64,000 nucleotides of DNA from Hymenobacter sp. 5317J-9 (GTDB lineage: Bacteria; Bacteroidota; Bacteroidia; Cytophagales; Hymenobacteraceae): the NCBI RefSeq assembly GCF_022921075.1, contig NZ_CP095050.1, positions 2,170,001-2,234,000 on the forward strand. The letters are read 5' to 3'. The notes beneath the pieces were generated by a model. It saw only the letters and a program-made list of their open reading frames with translations, had not been told where the DNA came from and did no database searches. Below are positions 1-9,617 of this stretch, one piece after another; within the stretch, counting starts at the first letter, position 1; each line of letters begins with the position of its first letter. Position numbers and translations under genes: made by a program.

Positions 1-1192
1 CCTGGTCGCGGATTTTCTCATAGTTCACCAGCTTGCCGTCCTTGATGAGGTCCCACTGCTTGGTTTTGACGCCCTCGTCGTCGTAGCCGACGGCGCCCAG
101 GGAGCCGGGCTGCAGCTTGTCGGCCACGATGTTGACCAGCGGCGAGCCGTAGGGCAGGCCCTTGGCCTTCCACTCGAGCGTGGCGAAGCTGGTGCCGGCG
201 TAGTTGGCCTCGTAGCCCAGCACGCGGTCGAGTTCCAGCGGGTGGCCCACCGATTCGTGAATGGTCAGGCCCAGATGATTCGGGTCCAGCACGAGGTCGT
301 ATTTGCCGGCCGTGACGGACTTCGCCGTAAGCTTCTCCTTCACCTGCTTGGCGGCCAGGGCGGCATCGGCCAGCATGTCGTAACTGTTGCGGTAGCCAAT
401 TAGGCCGGTGCCGGCGGGGCCCGCAATTTTGTCGGCCTCTTTGGGCGTGAGGTACTCGTAGCCCAGGCCCATGGGGGCGCTCAGCGCGTCGCGCGAGCGG
501 AACTTGCCGCTGGCCCGGTCGATGCCCGTGACCGAAAACGTGGGCCAGATGCGGTGAATATCCTGGTCGATGTAGGAGCCGTCGGTGCTGGCGAAGTACT
601 TCTGCTCATTGATTTGAAAGAGCGAGGAGTTCACGAAGCTGGCGCCGTTGTCGAGGGCTTTGGCGTTGGCGGCAAGCAGCAGCTCCACCTTTTGGGCCAC
701 CGGCACCTCAAAGGCGTTTTGCTGAATGGGCGTTTTCCAGCTCACCTCGCCGTAGCCTTTTTGCGGAGCCAGCTGCACTTTTTCCTTCTGCACCTTGGCG
801 TTGGCTTTGGCAATGGCCACGGCCAGCTGGGCGGCTTTGGCCAGGCCGGCCTCGGTCACGGTGTTGGTGGCGGCAAAGCCCCAGGTGCCGTTGGCGATAA
901 CGCGCACGCCCACGCCGTAGCTCTCGGTGCTCGAGATGTTCTGCACCTGCTTTTCGCGGGTGAAAATGCTTTGGTTGAGGTAGCGGCCAATGCGCACGTC
1001 GGCGTAAGTGGCCCCGGCGACTTTGGCGGCGTTCAGCCCGGCGTCGGCGAGGCGGTTTTTCTGGGCGGGGTCGAGGCCGGGCTCCAGCAAGCGGGCGGGG
1101 TCGACGGGCGTAACGCCCCGGCTAGGGAAGGCGGGCAAAAACAGGGCGCCAGCCGCTAGGCCGGTCAGTCCCACAAAGTCGCGTCTTTTCAA
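1..1192 (-). CDS. TldD/PmbA-family metalloprotease, 3' end beyond window
   Basis: About 397 codons are visible; the C-terminus lies left of the window. The TldD/PmbA family are zinc proteases that, as TldD-TldE heterodimers, unfold and cleave peptides such as microcin precursors. The TldD-type metal motif HESVGH, followed by PLELDR, lies near residue 311. The N-terminus [14 protein letters not shown] followed by ALFLP looks like a twin-arginine export signal, so this copy is probably exported, as in many Bacteroidota paralogues. No ATG precedes KRRDF in this frame; the TTG at 1192 is the only reasonable start. No partner TldE gene is visible. Family assignment is firm, substrate unknown. Confidence 0.88.
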   Translation of the reverse strand, partial: MKRRDFVGLTGLAAGALFLPAFPSRGVTPVDPARLLEPGLDPAQKNRLADAGLNAAKVAGATYADVRIGRYLNQSIFTREKQVQNISSTESYGVGVRVIANGTWGFAATNTVTEAGLAKAAQLAVAIAKANAKVQKEKVQLAPQKGYGEVSWKTPIQQNAFEVPVAQKVELLLAANAKALDNGASFVNSSLFQINEQKYFASTDGSYIDQDIHRIWPTFSVTGIDRASGKFRSRDALSAPMGLGYEYLTPKEADKIAGPAGTGLIGYRNSYDMLADAALAAKQVKEKLTAKSVTAGKYDLVLDPNHLGLTIHESVGHPLELDRVLGYEANYAGTSFATLEWKAKGLPYGSPLVNIVADKLQPGSLGAVGYDDEGVKTKQWDLIKDGKLVNYEKIRDQ

Positions 1193-1338
1193 AGGAGAGT
1201 AGGAATTCGGAAATAGCGAAAGCAGATTCGTAAAGATGGGTACAAATCTTAATGGAAAAGACAGCGGCGCGCCTGTTGCGTTGCGCAGTTGCTAAAAAAA
1301 TATCATTTCTGTGGTGCTGCAACGCAAAGCACGACAGA

Positions 1339-1384
1339 AAAGCCCCCGTACCTCCCGGCAGCGCGGGGAGGTACGGGGGCTTCA
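1339..1384 (-). terminator. Terminator downstream of the PAP2 gene
   Basis: A near-perfect 16-17 bp GC-rich stem (arms 1341-1356 and 1364-1381) is followed on the minus strand by a short T run. It lies just past the stop of the PAP2 phosphatase gene and separates it from the TldD-like gene. Confidence 0.8.
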
Positions 1385-1417
1385 GGATGCTGAAAACCAA
1401 CTGGTGGCGTGCCGGGG

Positions 1418-2233
1418 CTACTTGGTGGGACGCCAGCTGATGGTCATGCCTGGCGTGCCATTGCCAAAGTAGGTGGGCGACAGTCCTACGTCGCGCCCGA
1501 TGGACTTGCGGCCCCAGCGGTTGCGGTGGGAGAGGTAGGCTAAGTGAGCCGAAAGGATGCCGAAGCCCGCGCCAGCCACCACGTCGCTCTGCCAGTGCTT
1601 GTCGTTAATCATGCGCAGGGCGGCCACGCTCGTGGCAATGGTGTAAGCCCCCACGCCGTACCACTGGCTTTTGTCCCTGAACTCGGTGTGCACGATGCTG
1701 GCCGCCAGGAACGCCTGCGCCGTGTGCCCCGACGGAAACGACAGGTTATCGGACCCGTCCGGCCGGGTTTCTTTGGCCAGGTATTTCACGGCAAACGTGG
1801 AGGCCAGCATGATGGCCTCGCCCTTGGCAATGATGAGCAAGGTGTTAATGCGGTCGTTGCGCGATTCCACGCCGGCAATGGCCACGGCCGCCAGCTCGAA
1901 GTAGGGCGCAATAATCAGCGTGTTGTCGAACCCCGTGCTCACCGGCCGAAATTGCTTGCGCACAAACGTGCGGGCGTCGTGGTTGATGCCCGCGTCGCCC
2001 TGTGCCGTAATGGCCCCGTAGGTTATCATCACCGCCGGAATGGCCACGGCCTTCACCAGCTTGCTCTTGTACCAGGGTGCCTTTACGGGCGATGGCACGC
2101 CGCCGGGGTTGGCGTATTTCTTCGTGGTGTCGGTGGCCGCTGGCGGCGCGGTGGGCACTTGCGCGAAGGCTGGGCCGATGCTGGCCGTCAACAGGAAAAA
2201 TGATGTGAGGAAGGAGAACAGTTGCGAGCGCAT
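1418..2233 (-). CDS. PAP2-family (type 2 phosphatidic acid) phosphatase
   Basis: 271 aa. An N-terminal signal peptide (about residues 1-25, ending AFAQ) precedes a PAP2 domain. The three signature motifs are visible: K150-x6-R157-P158, PSGH at 167-170, and R207-x5-H213 followed by D217. The histidines act as nucleophile and acid/base in this family, which dephosphorylates lipid phosphates such as undecaprenyl pyrophosphate or phosphatidic acid in the envelope. It lies downstream of, and on the same strand as, the RND operon, but a terminator at 2357-2387 separates them, so it is likely its own unit. Lipid substrate cannot be told from sequence. Confidence 0.88.
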   Translation of the reverse strand: MRSQLFSFLTSFFLLTASIGPAFAQVPTAPPAATDTTKKYANPGGVPSPVKAPWYKSKLVKAVAIPAVMITYGAITAQGDAGINHDARTFVRKQFRPVSTGFDNTLIIAPYFELAAVAIAGVESRNDRINTLLIIAKGEAIMLASTFAVKYLAKETRPDGSDNLSFPSGHTAQAFLAASIVHTEFRDKSQWYGVGAYTIATSVAALRMINDKHWQSDVVAGAGFGILSAHLAYLSHRNRWGRKSIGRDVGLSPTYFGNGTPGMTISWRPTK

Positions 2234-2356
2234 GAACAGGAGAGAGCGTAATGGAACGGAGAGTGATACGGGCTTCTACGGGGAACGCAACATTAACGTA
2301 ACATTGCCGACGGCAAAAATGAGGTTTTTTATAAGTGGCCACTGAAATGCACAAAA

Positions 2357-2387
2357 AAATGCCCCTGCTTAATTAGCAGGGGCATTT
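2357..2387 (-). terminator. Rho-independent terminator of the RND efflux operon
   Basis: Arms 2358-2369 and 2375-2387 form a perfect stem containing TGCCCCTGCT, followed on the minus strand by a run of seven T. It sits 27 bp after the outer-membrane factor gene. Confidence 0.88.
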
Positions 2388-2413
2388 ATGATAGTTCTAC
2401 TAACCCGGCGGCG

Positions 2414-3865
2414 CTATTCCCAGCCGCCGCCCAGGGCGCGCACCAGCGCCACGCTGGCACCCAATAAGTTGCTCTGCGCCTGGGTGAGTAAGGTGGCCGC
2501 GTCCAGGGTTTGGCGGTCGGCATCCACCACTTCAAAGTAGTTGGTGAGGCCGGCGCGGTAGCGCTCCTTGGTGAGGGCGCTGGCCAGGCGGGCCGCGCGC
2601 AGGGCCCGGCTGCGGGCGGCCACCTGGGCCTGGTACTGGCGCACATCGGCCTGGCTGGTTTCCACCTCCTGAAATGCGGACAGGGCCGCCTGTCGGTAGT
2701 CGGCCACCAGGGCGTCGGCTTCGGAGCGGGCCACTTGCTCGTTGGCGCGGTTGCGGCCGCCGTTGAAAACGGGAATGCTCACGGCGCCGCCCACGTAGTA
2801 GGTATAGCTGTCGGATATGCGGGCCAGGTCGCCTAGCTGCGCGCTTTGCGGGCCCAGGAAGCCATTCAGGCGCAGCGTGGGCAGGCGGGCGAGCTTGGCC
2901 ACGTCGACGCGGGCGCTGGCGGCGGCCAGGCGGCGCTCGGCCTGCTGCAAATCGGGGCGGCGGGCCAGCAGCGTGGCGGGCAGCGAGGCCGGCACGGCCG
3001 GGGCCAACAGCGGCCCGCCTTGCGCGGGCAGGGCGAAGCTGCTGGCCGGCACGCCCAGCACCGTGGCCAGCGAAGCCTCTAGTCCGAGGCGCTGGCGGCG
3101 GGTTTCCACCACGCTGGCGTCGACGTTGGCCAGCTCAGTCTCGGCGCGGTGCACGGCAATCTCGTTGTCGACCCCGGCCTGAAAGCGAGCGCGGGTCAGC
3201 TCCAGGCTACGCTGGCGGTCGGTGCGGGCGGTGTCGAGCACCTGCAATTGCGCATCGAGCCCGCGAATGCCGAAGTAGTACGTGGCCGCGTCGGCCGTGA
3301 GCGACAGCAGCACCGTACGGCGGTTGGCTTCCTGCACCTGCGCATCGGCCTCGGCGGCCCGCACGCTGCTCCGGATGCGGCCCCATACGTCTACCTCATA
3401 GCTGGCGTTCACGGGGATGTAGTACTGCGTCTGCACCACGCCCAGGTTGGTGGTGCCCAGCGCAAACGGCAGCGGCCGCGTGGCCGACAGCCGCGTGCGG
3501 TACACCTGCGGGTCCACCGTCACCAGGGGTGAGCGGTAGGAATTGGCCACGCGCACGTTGGCGCGGGCGCTTTCCACGCGGGCCAGGGCGGCTTGCAGGC
3601 TAAAGTTCTGGGCGGTGGCCTGCTGCTCCAGCGCCGTCAGCCCGGCGTCGTTGAAGAGTGACCACCAGGGGCCCGGGTCCGGCACCTGGTTCACGGTGGG
3701 GGGCGTGCTGCTGGCCAAGGGCGCGGGCGGCGTGGCAGCCGTGAGGCTGTCGGCCGTGTTTTTCCAGGCCGCCGGCGTGGGCAAGCTGGGCGGCGCGTAG
3801 CTGGGCGGCCGCACGCATCCGGCCAGCAGCAGCAAGGTTAAAAAAGGGGAGAGGCGGAGGGTCAT
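2414..3865 (-). CDS. Outer-membrane factor of RND efflux pump (OprM/NodT family lipoprotein)
   Basis: 483 aa. This is the TolC-like exit duct of a tripartite pump. The N-terminus has a lipoprotein signal with lipobox LAGC (Cys17). Two OEP repeats follow, with the expected alternation of coiled-coil helices and beta strands (for example the conserved LARRPDLQQAERRLAAA segment of NodT-type proteins near the middle). Length is typical (450-500 aa). It is the last gene of the order permease, adaptor, outer-membrane factor, 151 bp after the adaptor gene; that gap holds a perfect palindrome. Substrate of the pump is unknown. Confidence 0.92.
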   Translation of the reverse strand: MTLRLSPFLTLLLLAGCVRPPSYAPPSLPTPAAWKNTADSLTAATPPAPLASSTPPTVNQVPDPGPWWSLFNDAGLTALEQQATAQNFSLQAALARVESARANVRVANSYRSPLVTVDPQVYRTRLSATRPLPFALGTTNLGVVQTQYYIPVNASYEVDVWGRIRSSVRAAEADAQVQEANRRTVLLSLTADAATYYFGIRGLDAQLQVLDTARTDRQRSLELTRARFQAGVDNEIAVHRAETELANVDASVVETRRQRLGLEASLATVLGVPASSFALPAQGGPLLAPAVPASLPATLLARRPDLQQAERRLAAASARVDVAKLARLPTLRLNGFLGPQSAQLGDLARISDSYTYYVGGAVSIPVFNGGRNRANEQVARSEADALVADYRQAALSAFQEVETSQADVRQYQAQVAARSRALRAARLASALTKERYRAGLTNYFEVVDADRQTLDAATLLTQAQSNLLGASVALVRALGGGWE

Positions 3866-3892
3866 TGCGACGGGGCAAGGTCAAAGCTGGCG

Positions 3893-3990
3893 GTCATGCT
3901 GAGCGCAGTCGAAGCATCTCTACCGCAGAAGTAATTCAATCGAATAAGGAAATTGCGCGGGAGAGATGCTTCGACTGCGCTCAGCATGAC
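3893..3990. repeat. Dispersed extragenic palindrome, family A, copy 1
   Basis: Perfect 28-bp inverted arms (3893-3920 and 3963-3990) with core GCTGAGCGCAGTCGAAGC and a 42-bp loop. It fills the gap between adaptor and outer-membrane factor genes and would form a long hairpin in the mRNA. Related copies are at 5234, 19021, 41356, 42526, 57766 and 58919. Confidence 0.92.
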
Positions 3991-4016
3991 ATCCATTTTC
4001 GCAACTACCGCTGGCC

Positions 4017-5207
4017 CTACTTCACCGGCGACGACACCCGCGGGGCGTCCGGGTCGTTGGGGCGGGGCTTGGGTGGGGGCGGGCCGGCCGGCTTGGCGGG
4101 CGGGGTGAAGGCTTTGGTTTGCACGGCTTCGCCTTCGGTGAGGGTTTCGGCGGGATTGAGCACCAGCATTTCGCCGCCCTTGAGGCCCTGCAGCACTTCT
4201 ACCTGGGAGCCAAAGTCGCGGCCGGTGCCAATGGACTGGTAGTGAATCTTACCATCCTGCACCGTGGCCACGCGGGCATCGGTGCCGCTGGGCACCAGCG
4301 CATTGGCCGGAATGATGACGCTGGGCGCCGTGCGCGGCAAGTGAAAGCGCACCTGCGCGTAGCTGCCCGGCCGTAGCTCGCCGCGGCCGTTGGGCACTTG
4401 TACTTCGGTGAGCAGGGTGCGGGTGCTGGCGTCGAGGGCTCCGGCATTGCGCACCACCTTGGCCTGAAAGCTCCGGCCCGGGAACTCCGGCACGAGGTAG
4501 TCGGCTTCGAGGCCGTTTTTGATGGCCGGCGCAAAGTTCTGCGGCACTTGCACGTAGGCGCGCAGCTTGTCGGTCTGTTCGAGTTTGTAGAGCTGCGAGC
4601 CGGGCGCGTTGCTGCTGCTCACCAGCGTGCCCACTTCCACGTTGCGCTGCGTCACGATGCCGCTAAACGGTGCCGTGATGCGCCGAAACGCCTGCTGCGC
4701 CAGCAGTTGCTGCACGGCCGCCTGCTGGGCTGCATACTGTGCCCGGGCCGCGTCGAGTTCCTGTTTGGAAATGGCGCCGGGCAGGGCCACGCCGGCCAGG
4801 CGGTTGTAGCTGGTGCGGGCCAGGCCCAGGTTGGCGCGGGCCTCGGCCACCTGTTGGTCGAGTTCGGGTGTGGTCACTTCGGCCAGCACCTGCCCGGCCT
4901 GCACGCGCTGGCCGATGTCGGCCGACCATGACTTTACGAAGCCATTGGCGCGGGCAAACACGTAGGTTTCACGGTTTGATTTGGTGTCGGCGGGCAGGGT
5001 AAGGGTGGTCGTGTCGGGGGCGGCCTTGGCCGGGGCCACGGTCACGGTGGGGGCAGCGTTGGCTACCTGGCTGGCCTCGGCATCGCGGGCTTTTTCCTGC
5101 TTGTGGCGCGGCATGTAGCCCAGTAGAAACAGCCCGCCGAAGACCGCCAGCACGATGAATATGAGCAGCCAGAACCGGCCGGAGCCGGAAGAGTTGGAAT
5201 CAGACAT
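4017..5207 (-). CDS. RND efflux periplasmic adaptor (membrane fusion protein)
   Basis: 396 aa. One N-terminal membrane anchor (about residues 12-32) precedes a biotinyl-lipoyl-like half motif (residues about 80-110), a coiled-coil hairpin containing ARANLGLARTSYNRL, a second lipoyl half (ITAPFSGIVTQRNVEVG), and a beta-barrel plus membrane-proximal domain. This is the standard HlyD/AcrA architecture linking the inner-membrane pump to the outer-membrane duct. The C-terminal tail is Pro-rich. It lies between permease and outer-membrane factor genes, with palindromes in both gaps. Confidence 0.93.
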   Translation of the reverse strand: MSDSNSSGSGRFWLLIFIVLAVFGGLFLLGYMPRHKQEKARDAEASQVANAAPTVTVAPAKAAPDTTTLTLPADTKSNRETYVFARANGFVKSWSADIGQRVQAGQVLAEVTTPELDQQVAEARANLGLARTSYNRLAGVALPGAISKQELDAARAQYAAQQAAVQQLLAQQAFRRITAPFSGIVTQRNVEVGTLVSSSNAPGSQLYKLEQTDKLRAYVQVPQNFAPAIKNGLEADYLVPEFPGRSFQAKVVRNAGALDASTRTLLTEVQVPNGRGELRPGSYAQVRFHLPRTAPSVIIPANALVPSGTDARVATVQDGKIHYQSIGTGRDFGSQVEVLQGLKGGEMLVLNPAETLTEGEAVQTKAFTPPAKPAGPPPPKPRPNDPDAPRVSSPVK

Positions 5208-5233
5208 TAGGAAGGGTCAAACAAAATTCTGGT

Positions 5234-5324
5234 CGTCATGCTGAGCGCAGTCGAAGCATCTCTACCGCGAGAGTAAACAAATCACTACTGCGGTAGAGAT
5301 GCTTCGACTGCGCTCAGCATGACG
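5234..5324. repeat. Dispersed extragenic palindrome, family A, copy 2
   Basis: Perfect 35-bp arms (5234-5268 and 5290-5324) separated by 21 bp; same core as copy 1. It lies between the permease and adaptor genes, so the efflux mRNA carries one such hairpin in each intercistronic gap. Confidence 0.93.
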
Positions 5325-5353
5325 TTCGTATTCAAGTTCTTGATAGCAAAATG

Positions 5354-8300
5354 TCAAGCCGCGGCATTCTGCACGGGCGCTGGCTTTTTGAGGTACGAAA
5401 ACATAATCGGCACAAAAAACAGCGTGGTCACCGTGGCCAGCATTAGTCCGCCAATCACGGCGCGGCCCAGCGGGGCGTTTTGCTCGCCGCCCTCGCCCAT
5501 GCCCAACGACATGGGCAGCAGGCCGATAATCATGGCCAGGGCCGTCATCAGCACGGGGCGCAGGCGGGTGAAACCGGCATCGAGAGCCGCGTCGCGGGGC
5601 GAGAGGTCGGGCTCTTCTTCGCGTCGCTCGTTGGCGAAGGTGACGAGCAGAATGGAGTTGGCCGTGGCCACGCCGATGCACATGATGGCGCCCATCAGGG
5701 CCGGCACGCTCAGGGTGGTTTGCGTCACAAACAACATCCACAAAATGCCCGCCAGCGCGCCCGGCAAGGCCGTGATGATGATGAGCGGGTCCATCCAGCT
5801 CTGGAAGTTCACCACCATCAGCAAATACACCAGCACGATGGCGCCGGCCAAGCCCAGGCCCAGCCCGGCAAACGACGTGCGCATGGAATCGGCCTGCCCG
5901 CGCAGGGCCAGCGTGGTGCCCTTGGGCAGGGTTTTCTCGGCCTCGGCCAGGATTTTGCGAATGTCCTTGCTCACGCCGCCCAGGTCGCGGCCGCTCACGC
6001 TGGCGTAGAGGTCCACGGTGCGCTGAATGTTGTAGTCCGACGCCACGGCCGTAGTTTGGCTGCGGCGAATGGTGGCAAAACTGTTCAGCAGCTGGGCCTC
6101 GTTCTGGGTGGCGCTGGTCACGCCTATGTTGCCGATTTCATCGAGCGAAGACAGCGCCCGCGGCGGGGTTTGCACGGCCACGGTGTAGCTCACGCCGGTG
6201 GTCGGGTTCAGCCACTGGTTGGGGTTGGTCTGGGTGCTCGAGGAGAGGTTCACCAGCACGTTGTTGGCAATGTCGCGCTGGGCCAGGCCGGCCTGTTGGG
6301 CCCGCACGCGGTCGATGTCGACGCGCAGCTGGGGCTGGTCGAAGGCTTGGTACACAAAGGCGTCGACCACGCCCGGCACTTTATTGATTTTGGCCCGCAG
6401 CTCGGCGGCAATGCGGCGGTTGGCCAGCTTGTCGCGGCCGGTCACCTGAATGTCGATGGGGGCGGGGAGGCCGAAGTTCAGCGTCTGGTTCACGATGTCG
6501 GCCGGCTGGAAGAAGATGGTCAAATCGGGCTGCTCCTTGCGCAGCCGCCGCCGGATTTCGTTGATGTAGTCGGCCGTGGGGCCGTGCTCCTCCTTCATGC
6601 TCACCAAAATTTCCCCGTCGCCGGCGCCAATGGTAGGGTTGTCGCTCAGCAGCAGGTTGATGGGAATCACGGGCAGGCCGATGTTGTCGAGCACCAGGTC
6701 CAGCTCTTCGGCCGGAATCACGCTGCGTATCACGCCTTCCACCTGCCGGAACCGCTCTTCTGTTTCCTCTACCCGCGTGCCGGTGGGCACCCGCACGTGC
6801 AGCCGCAGTTGTCCGGCGTCCACGGTCGGGAAGAAGTTCTGGCCAATCAGCGGAAACAAGCCCAGCGACCCGATAAACAGCACCGCAAACGCCACCACCA
6901 CCTTGGGCCGGTTGCTCAGGGCCCAGTCCAGGGCCTTGCCGTAGCCGGCGCGGAATTTCTCAAACCGGTGCTCAAAGGCCACGTGCAGCTTCCACACCCA
7001 GGTTTGGGTGATGCCGTCGGCCGATTTGCGCTCCTCGTCGGTGATGGGGTCTTCGGCTTCTTCCTCGGGCGTGCCGCTGGGGTGGGCCTTCTCGTATTGC
7101 TCACGCCGGATGTGTTCCAAATCGCGCTCTACCTGGCTCACGGGCTGGCCGTTACGCATGTGCTGGCTGGGCAGGTCGGGTTCTTCCTGGGCATGGTAGA
7201 TGGGCAATTCCTTGCGCAGCAGGTACATCACCAGCGTGGGCACCAGCGTCCGGCTCAGTATATAAGAGGCCAGCATGGCGAAAATCACGGCCGTGGCCAG
7301 TGGCGCGAAGATGGCCGAGGCCACCCCGCCTAGGAAAAACACCGGCACAAACACGATGCAGATGGCCAGCGTGGCCACCAGCGCGGGCGTGGCAATCTGC
7401 TGCGCCCCGTCCAGAATGCTGCGTTTCAGCAGCTTCTTCATGCCCATGTTGCGGTGGATGTTCTCGATTTCCACCGTGGCGTCGTCCACCAGAATGCCCA
7501 CGGCCAAACTCAGCCCGCCCAGGGTCATGATGTTGAGCGTCTGGCCTAGGATATTCATCACGATGATGCTGACCAAGATGCTGAGCGGAATGCTCGTCGC
7601 AATAATCAGCGTAGACCGCCACGACCCCAGAAACAGCAGTATCATGAGCGCCGTGAGGGCCGCGGCAATGCAGGCCTCGATGATAACGCCCTTGATGCTG
7701 GCCCGCACGAAAAATGACTGGTCGAACAGCAGCTTGATGTTCAGGCCGGGGGGCGCGTTGGCCTGAATGGTGGGCAGCGCTTTTTTGATTTTTGAGATGA
7801 TGTCGAGCGTGCTGGCCGCCCCGCTTTTCAGGATGGGGATGATGGCCGTGCGGCGCCCGTTTTGCCGCACGATGTTGGTTTGCACGGCCGCGCCCTCGTG
7901 CACAAAGGCCACGTCGCGGATGTACACCGGCGTGCCGTCGATGGTCTTCACCGGCAGGTCGTTGAGCGTGGCAATGGCCTCAGGGCTGGAGTTCAGCTTC
8001 ACGTCGTATTCCCGGTCGCCAATCTTGGCCGAGCCCGCCGGAATGATGAGGTTCTGGGCCAGCAGGGCATTCACCACGTCGTTGCCGCTCAGGCTTTTGC
8101 CGGCCAGCTTATCGGGGTCGAGGTCCACCATTATTTGCTTGGGCTTGCCGCCATTGGGCAGCAGCACCGAAGCACCCTGCACCACCGCCAGCCCCGGCCG
8201 AATGAAAGCATTGGCCGCGTCGAACAAGTCCGACTCGCCCAGGGTCTCGGAGCTGAGCGACACCTGCGAAATGGGCACGTTCGAGGCCGAGTAGCGGATA

Positions 8301-8686
8301 ATCAGCGGCGGCGTGATGCCCGGCGGCAAGGCCCGCAGCAGCGTCTGGCTGATGGCCGTGACCTGGGCCACGCCGGCGTCGGGGTTGGTGCCGGGCTGGA
8401 AAAACACCTTAATCAGGCCTACGCCCTTCAGGCTCTGACTTTCCTGGTGCTCCACGTTGTTGACGGTGGTGGTGATGGCGCGCTCCACCGGCACCACGAT
8501 GCGCTGGTTCATTTCCTCGGGCGAGATGCCCGAGTAGCCCCACACCACGCCCACCACCGGAATCGGGATGTCAGGGAAAATGTCCACCGCCATGCGCTGG
8601 ATGGTCAGCCCTCCGCCCACCAAAATCAGCAGCGCCATCACCACGAAGGTGTATGGGCGCGCCAGCGCCAGTCTAACTATCCACAT
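5354..8686 (-). CDS. RND multidrug efflux permease (AcrB/HAE1-like)
   Basis: 1110 aa. Proton-driven inner-membrane pump of the hydrophobe/amphiphile efflux class. Seen: first TM helix (residues about 10-30), a periplasmic porter domain, TM2-TM6 with the proton-relay motif SLAVGILVDDATVEIENIHR carrying the two Asp, a highly charged cytoplasmic linker (about residues 490-560, rich in E/R), then a second repeat with six TM helices ending near residue 1100. Length is slightly above the AcrB norm because of the charged linker. It is the first gene of the pump operon. No regulator is adjacent. Drug, bile-salt or metabolite substrate cannot be assigned. Confidence 0.95.
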   Translation of the reverse strand: MWIVRLALARPYTFVVMALLILVGGGLTIQRMAVDIFPDIPIPVVGVVWGYSGISPEEMNQRIVVPVERAITTTVNNVEHQESQSLKGVGLIKVFFQPGTNPDAGVAQVTAISQTLLRALPPGITPPLIIRYSASNVPISQVSLSSETLGESDLFDAANAFIRPGLAVVQGASVLLPNGGKPKQIMVDLDPDKLAGKSLSGNDVVNALLAQNLIIPAGSAKIGDREYDVKLNSSPEAIATLNDLPVKTIDGTPVYIRDVAFVHEGAAVQTNIVRQNGRRTAIIPILKSGAASTLDIISKIKKALPTIQANAPPGLNIKLLFDQSFFVRASIKGVIIEACIAAALTALMILLFLGSWRSTLIIATSIPLSILVSIIVMNILGQTLNIMTLGGLSLAVGILVDDATVEIENIHRNMGMKKLLKRSILDGAQQIATPALVATLAICIVFVPVFFLGGVASAIFAPLATAVIFAMLASYILSRTLVPTLVMYLLRKELPIYHAQEEPDLPSQHMRNGQPVSQVERDLEHIRREQYEKAHPSGTPEEEAEDPITDEERKSADGITQTWVWKLHVAFEHRFEKFRAGYGKALDWALSNRPKVVVAFAVLFIGSLGLFPLIGQNFFPTVDAGQLRLHVRVPTGTRVEETEERFRQVEGVIRSVIPAEELDLVLDNIGLPVIPINLLLSDNPTIGAGDGEILVSMKEEHGPTADYINEIRRRLRKEQPDLTIFFQPADIVNQTLNFGLPAPIDIQVTGRDKLANRRIAAELRAKINKVPGVVDAFVYQAFDQPQLRVDIDRVRAQQAGLAQRDIANNVLVNLSSSTQTNPNQWLNPTTGVSYTVAVQTPPRALSSLDEIGNIGVTSATQNEAQLLNSFATIRRSQTTAVASDYNIQRTVDLYASVSGRDLGGVSKDIRKILAEAEKTLPKGTTLALRGQADSMRTSFAGLGLGLAGAIVLVYLLMVVNFQSWMDPLIIITALPGALAGILWMLFVTQTTLSVPALMGAIMCIGVATANSILLVTFANERREEEPDLSPRDAALDAGFTRLRPVLMTALAMIIGLLPMSLGMGEGGEQNAPLGRAVIGGLMLATVTTLFFVPIMFSYLKKPAPVQNAAA

Positions 8687-9097
8687 ACTGCTATTTCTGC
8701 TAATGCTTGCGCGTCGTCATGGCCGCAAGGGCATTCAACCGCTTTTCCGGTTCAATGGTTGGGTTTAAGAGTCGAAATTATCCCTTTAATGCACGTTTAA
8801 CCGGTTTTCATCGACCAAGAGGGGGCATTCCATCGACTGAGGCGGCGCATTCCGAGATGGGTCGGCTCGATAAGGAAAGTCACTTTTTTAAGGGGTTTTT
8901 TGGAATCGTTTGTTGGCAGAAATCTGCCCAGAGCAGGAGCGCCGCACTAGCCCGGGTATATGCTGCAGCCGGCTTGTTTCGGCGCCAAGGTGCTACTAAA
9001 ATGCCACCGGAAGCAGCCTGGCGCTGTATTTGACGTATACGCGCTACCGAACCGGCTCCATGGCACCGCCGCGGGGCTTTTCCAGTTAGCTTTTTTT
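8687..9097. other. Divergent intergenic region
   Basis: 411 bp between the divergently transcribed efflux operon and the DUF6799-like gene. ORFs here lack coding character. A near-match to the Bacteroidota -7 box, TGTATTTG, is at about 9027-9034 on the plus strand. A short palindrome (GGCAGA/TCTGCC) is near 8914-8930. No clear promoter is seen for the efflux operon. Confidence 0.5.
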
Positions 9098-9565
9098 ATG
9101 TTGATGCGTACCCTTGGGCTTTGCGGGGCCCTGCTGCTGTCCGTTGCCGCGGCGGCGCAGCCGTCCGTGAACAACGACGGCTTCCAGCGCCGCAACGGGC
9201 AGATGGTGGTGGTCCGCAACGGGCAGGCCCGGCCCATGACGCGCGACGCCCACTTGCCCACCGGCGCCACCGTCACCAAAGACGGCTTCGTGGTGAGTGC
9301 CACCGGGCAGCGGGCCGAGCTGCGCGAAGGCCAGGGCTGTGACCTGCGCGGCCGGCCGGTGGCCGTGCGCCAAGCGCCCGGCGGCAGGCTGACGTTGGGC
9401 GCCCCCGCCGCCCCGGCCCCTGCCGGCCCCACTGGCAATGCCCCCCGCAGCGTGCTCGCTGAACTATTCGGCGAAGGCGACTTCCGCTATTTCAAGCACA
9501 AAAAGGCCAAGAAAAAACACGGCAAGGGCAAAGGCCACGGCCGTTGGAAAGGGGAAGACGACTAA
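9098..9565 (+). CDS. DUF6799-like small secreted protein
   Basis: 155 aa from the ATG at 9098 (ATG 9104 is possible). A signal peptide (about 20 residues, ending AAAAQ) is followed by one copy of a short repeat-like domain with Gly turns (FQRRNGQMVVVRNGQA, then LPTGATVTKDGFVV and GQRAELREGQ). I recognise this as the DUF6799 type common in Hymenobacteraceae, function unknown. An Ala/Pro linker follows, and the C-terminus is very basic (HKKAKKKHGKGKGHGRWKG). The earlier in-frame start at 8960 would bury the signal peptide and is rejected. The basic tail might bind polyanions; that is speculation. Confidence 0.72.
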   Translation: MLMRTLGLCGALLLSVAAAAQPSVNNDGFQRRNGQMVVVRNGQARPMTRDAHLPTGATVTKDGFVVSATGQRAELREGQGCDLRGRPVAVRQAPGGRLTLGAPAAPAPAGPTGNAPRSVLAELFGEGDFRYFKHKKAKKKHGKGKGHGRWKGEDD

Positions 9566-9617
9566 CCCGGTTTCGCGGCCCCTTTCCCTTTTTTGCCCCT
9601 CTTTGTTTCTGCATTTC

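Noticed and set aside
554..1159. 201-codon plus-strand frame opposite TldD
   Set aside because: Shadow of the TldD-like gene, with no domain and biased composition.
5480..7333. 617-codon plus-strand frame antisense to the RND permease
   Set aside because: Its product is a His/Gly/Ala/Val-rich low-complexity chain typical of reverse-complement reading of a GC-rich gene; the opposite strand encodes a full AcrB-like protein.
8707..9033. 108-codon frame in the efflux/DUF6799 intergenic region
   Set aside because: No signal peptide, domain or composition typical of genes here.
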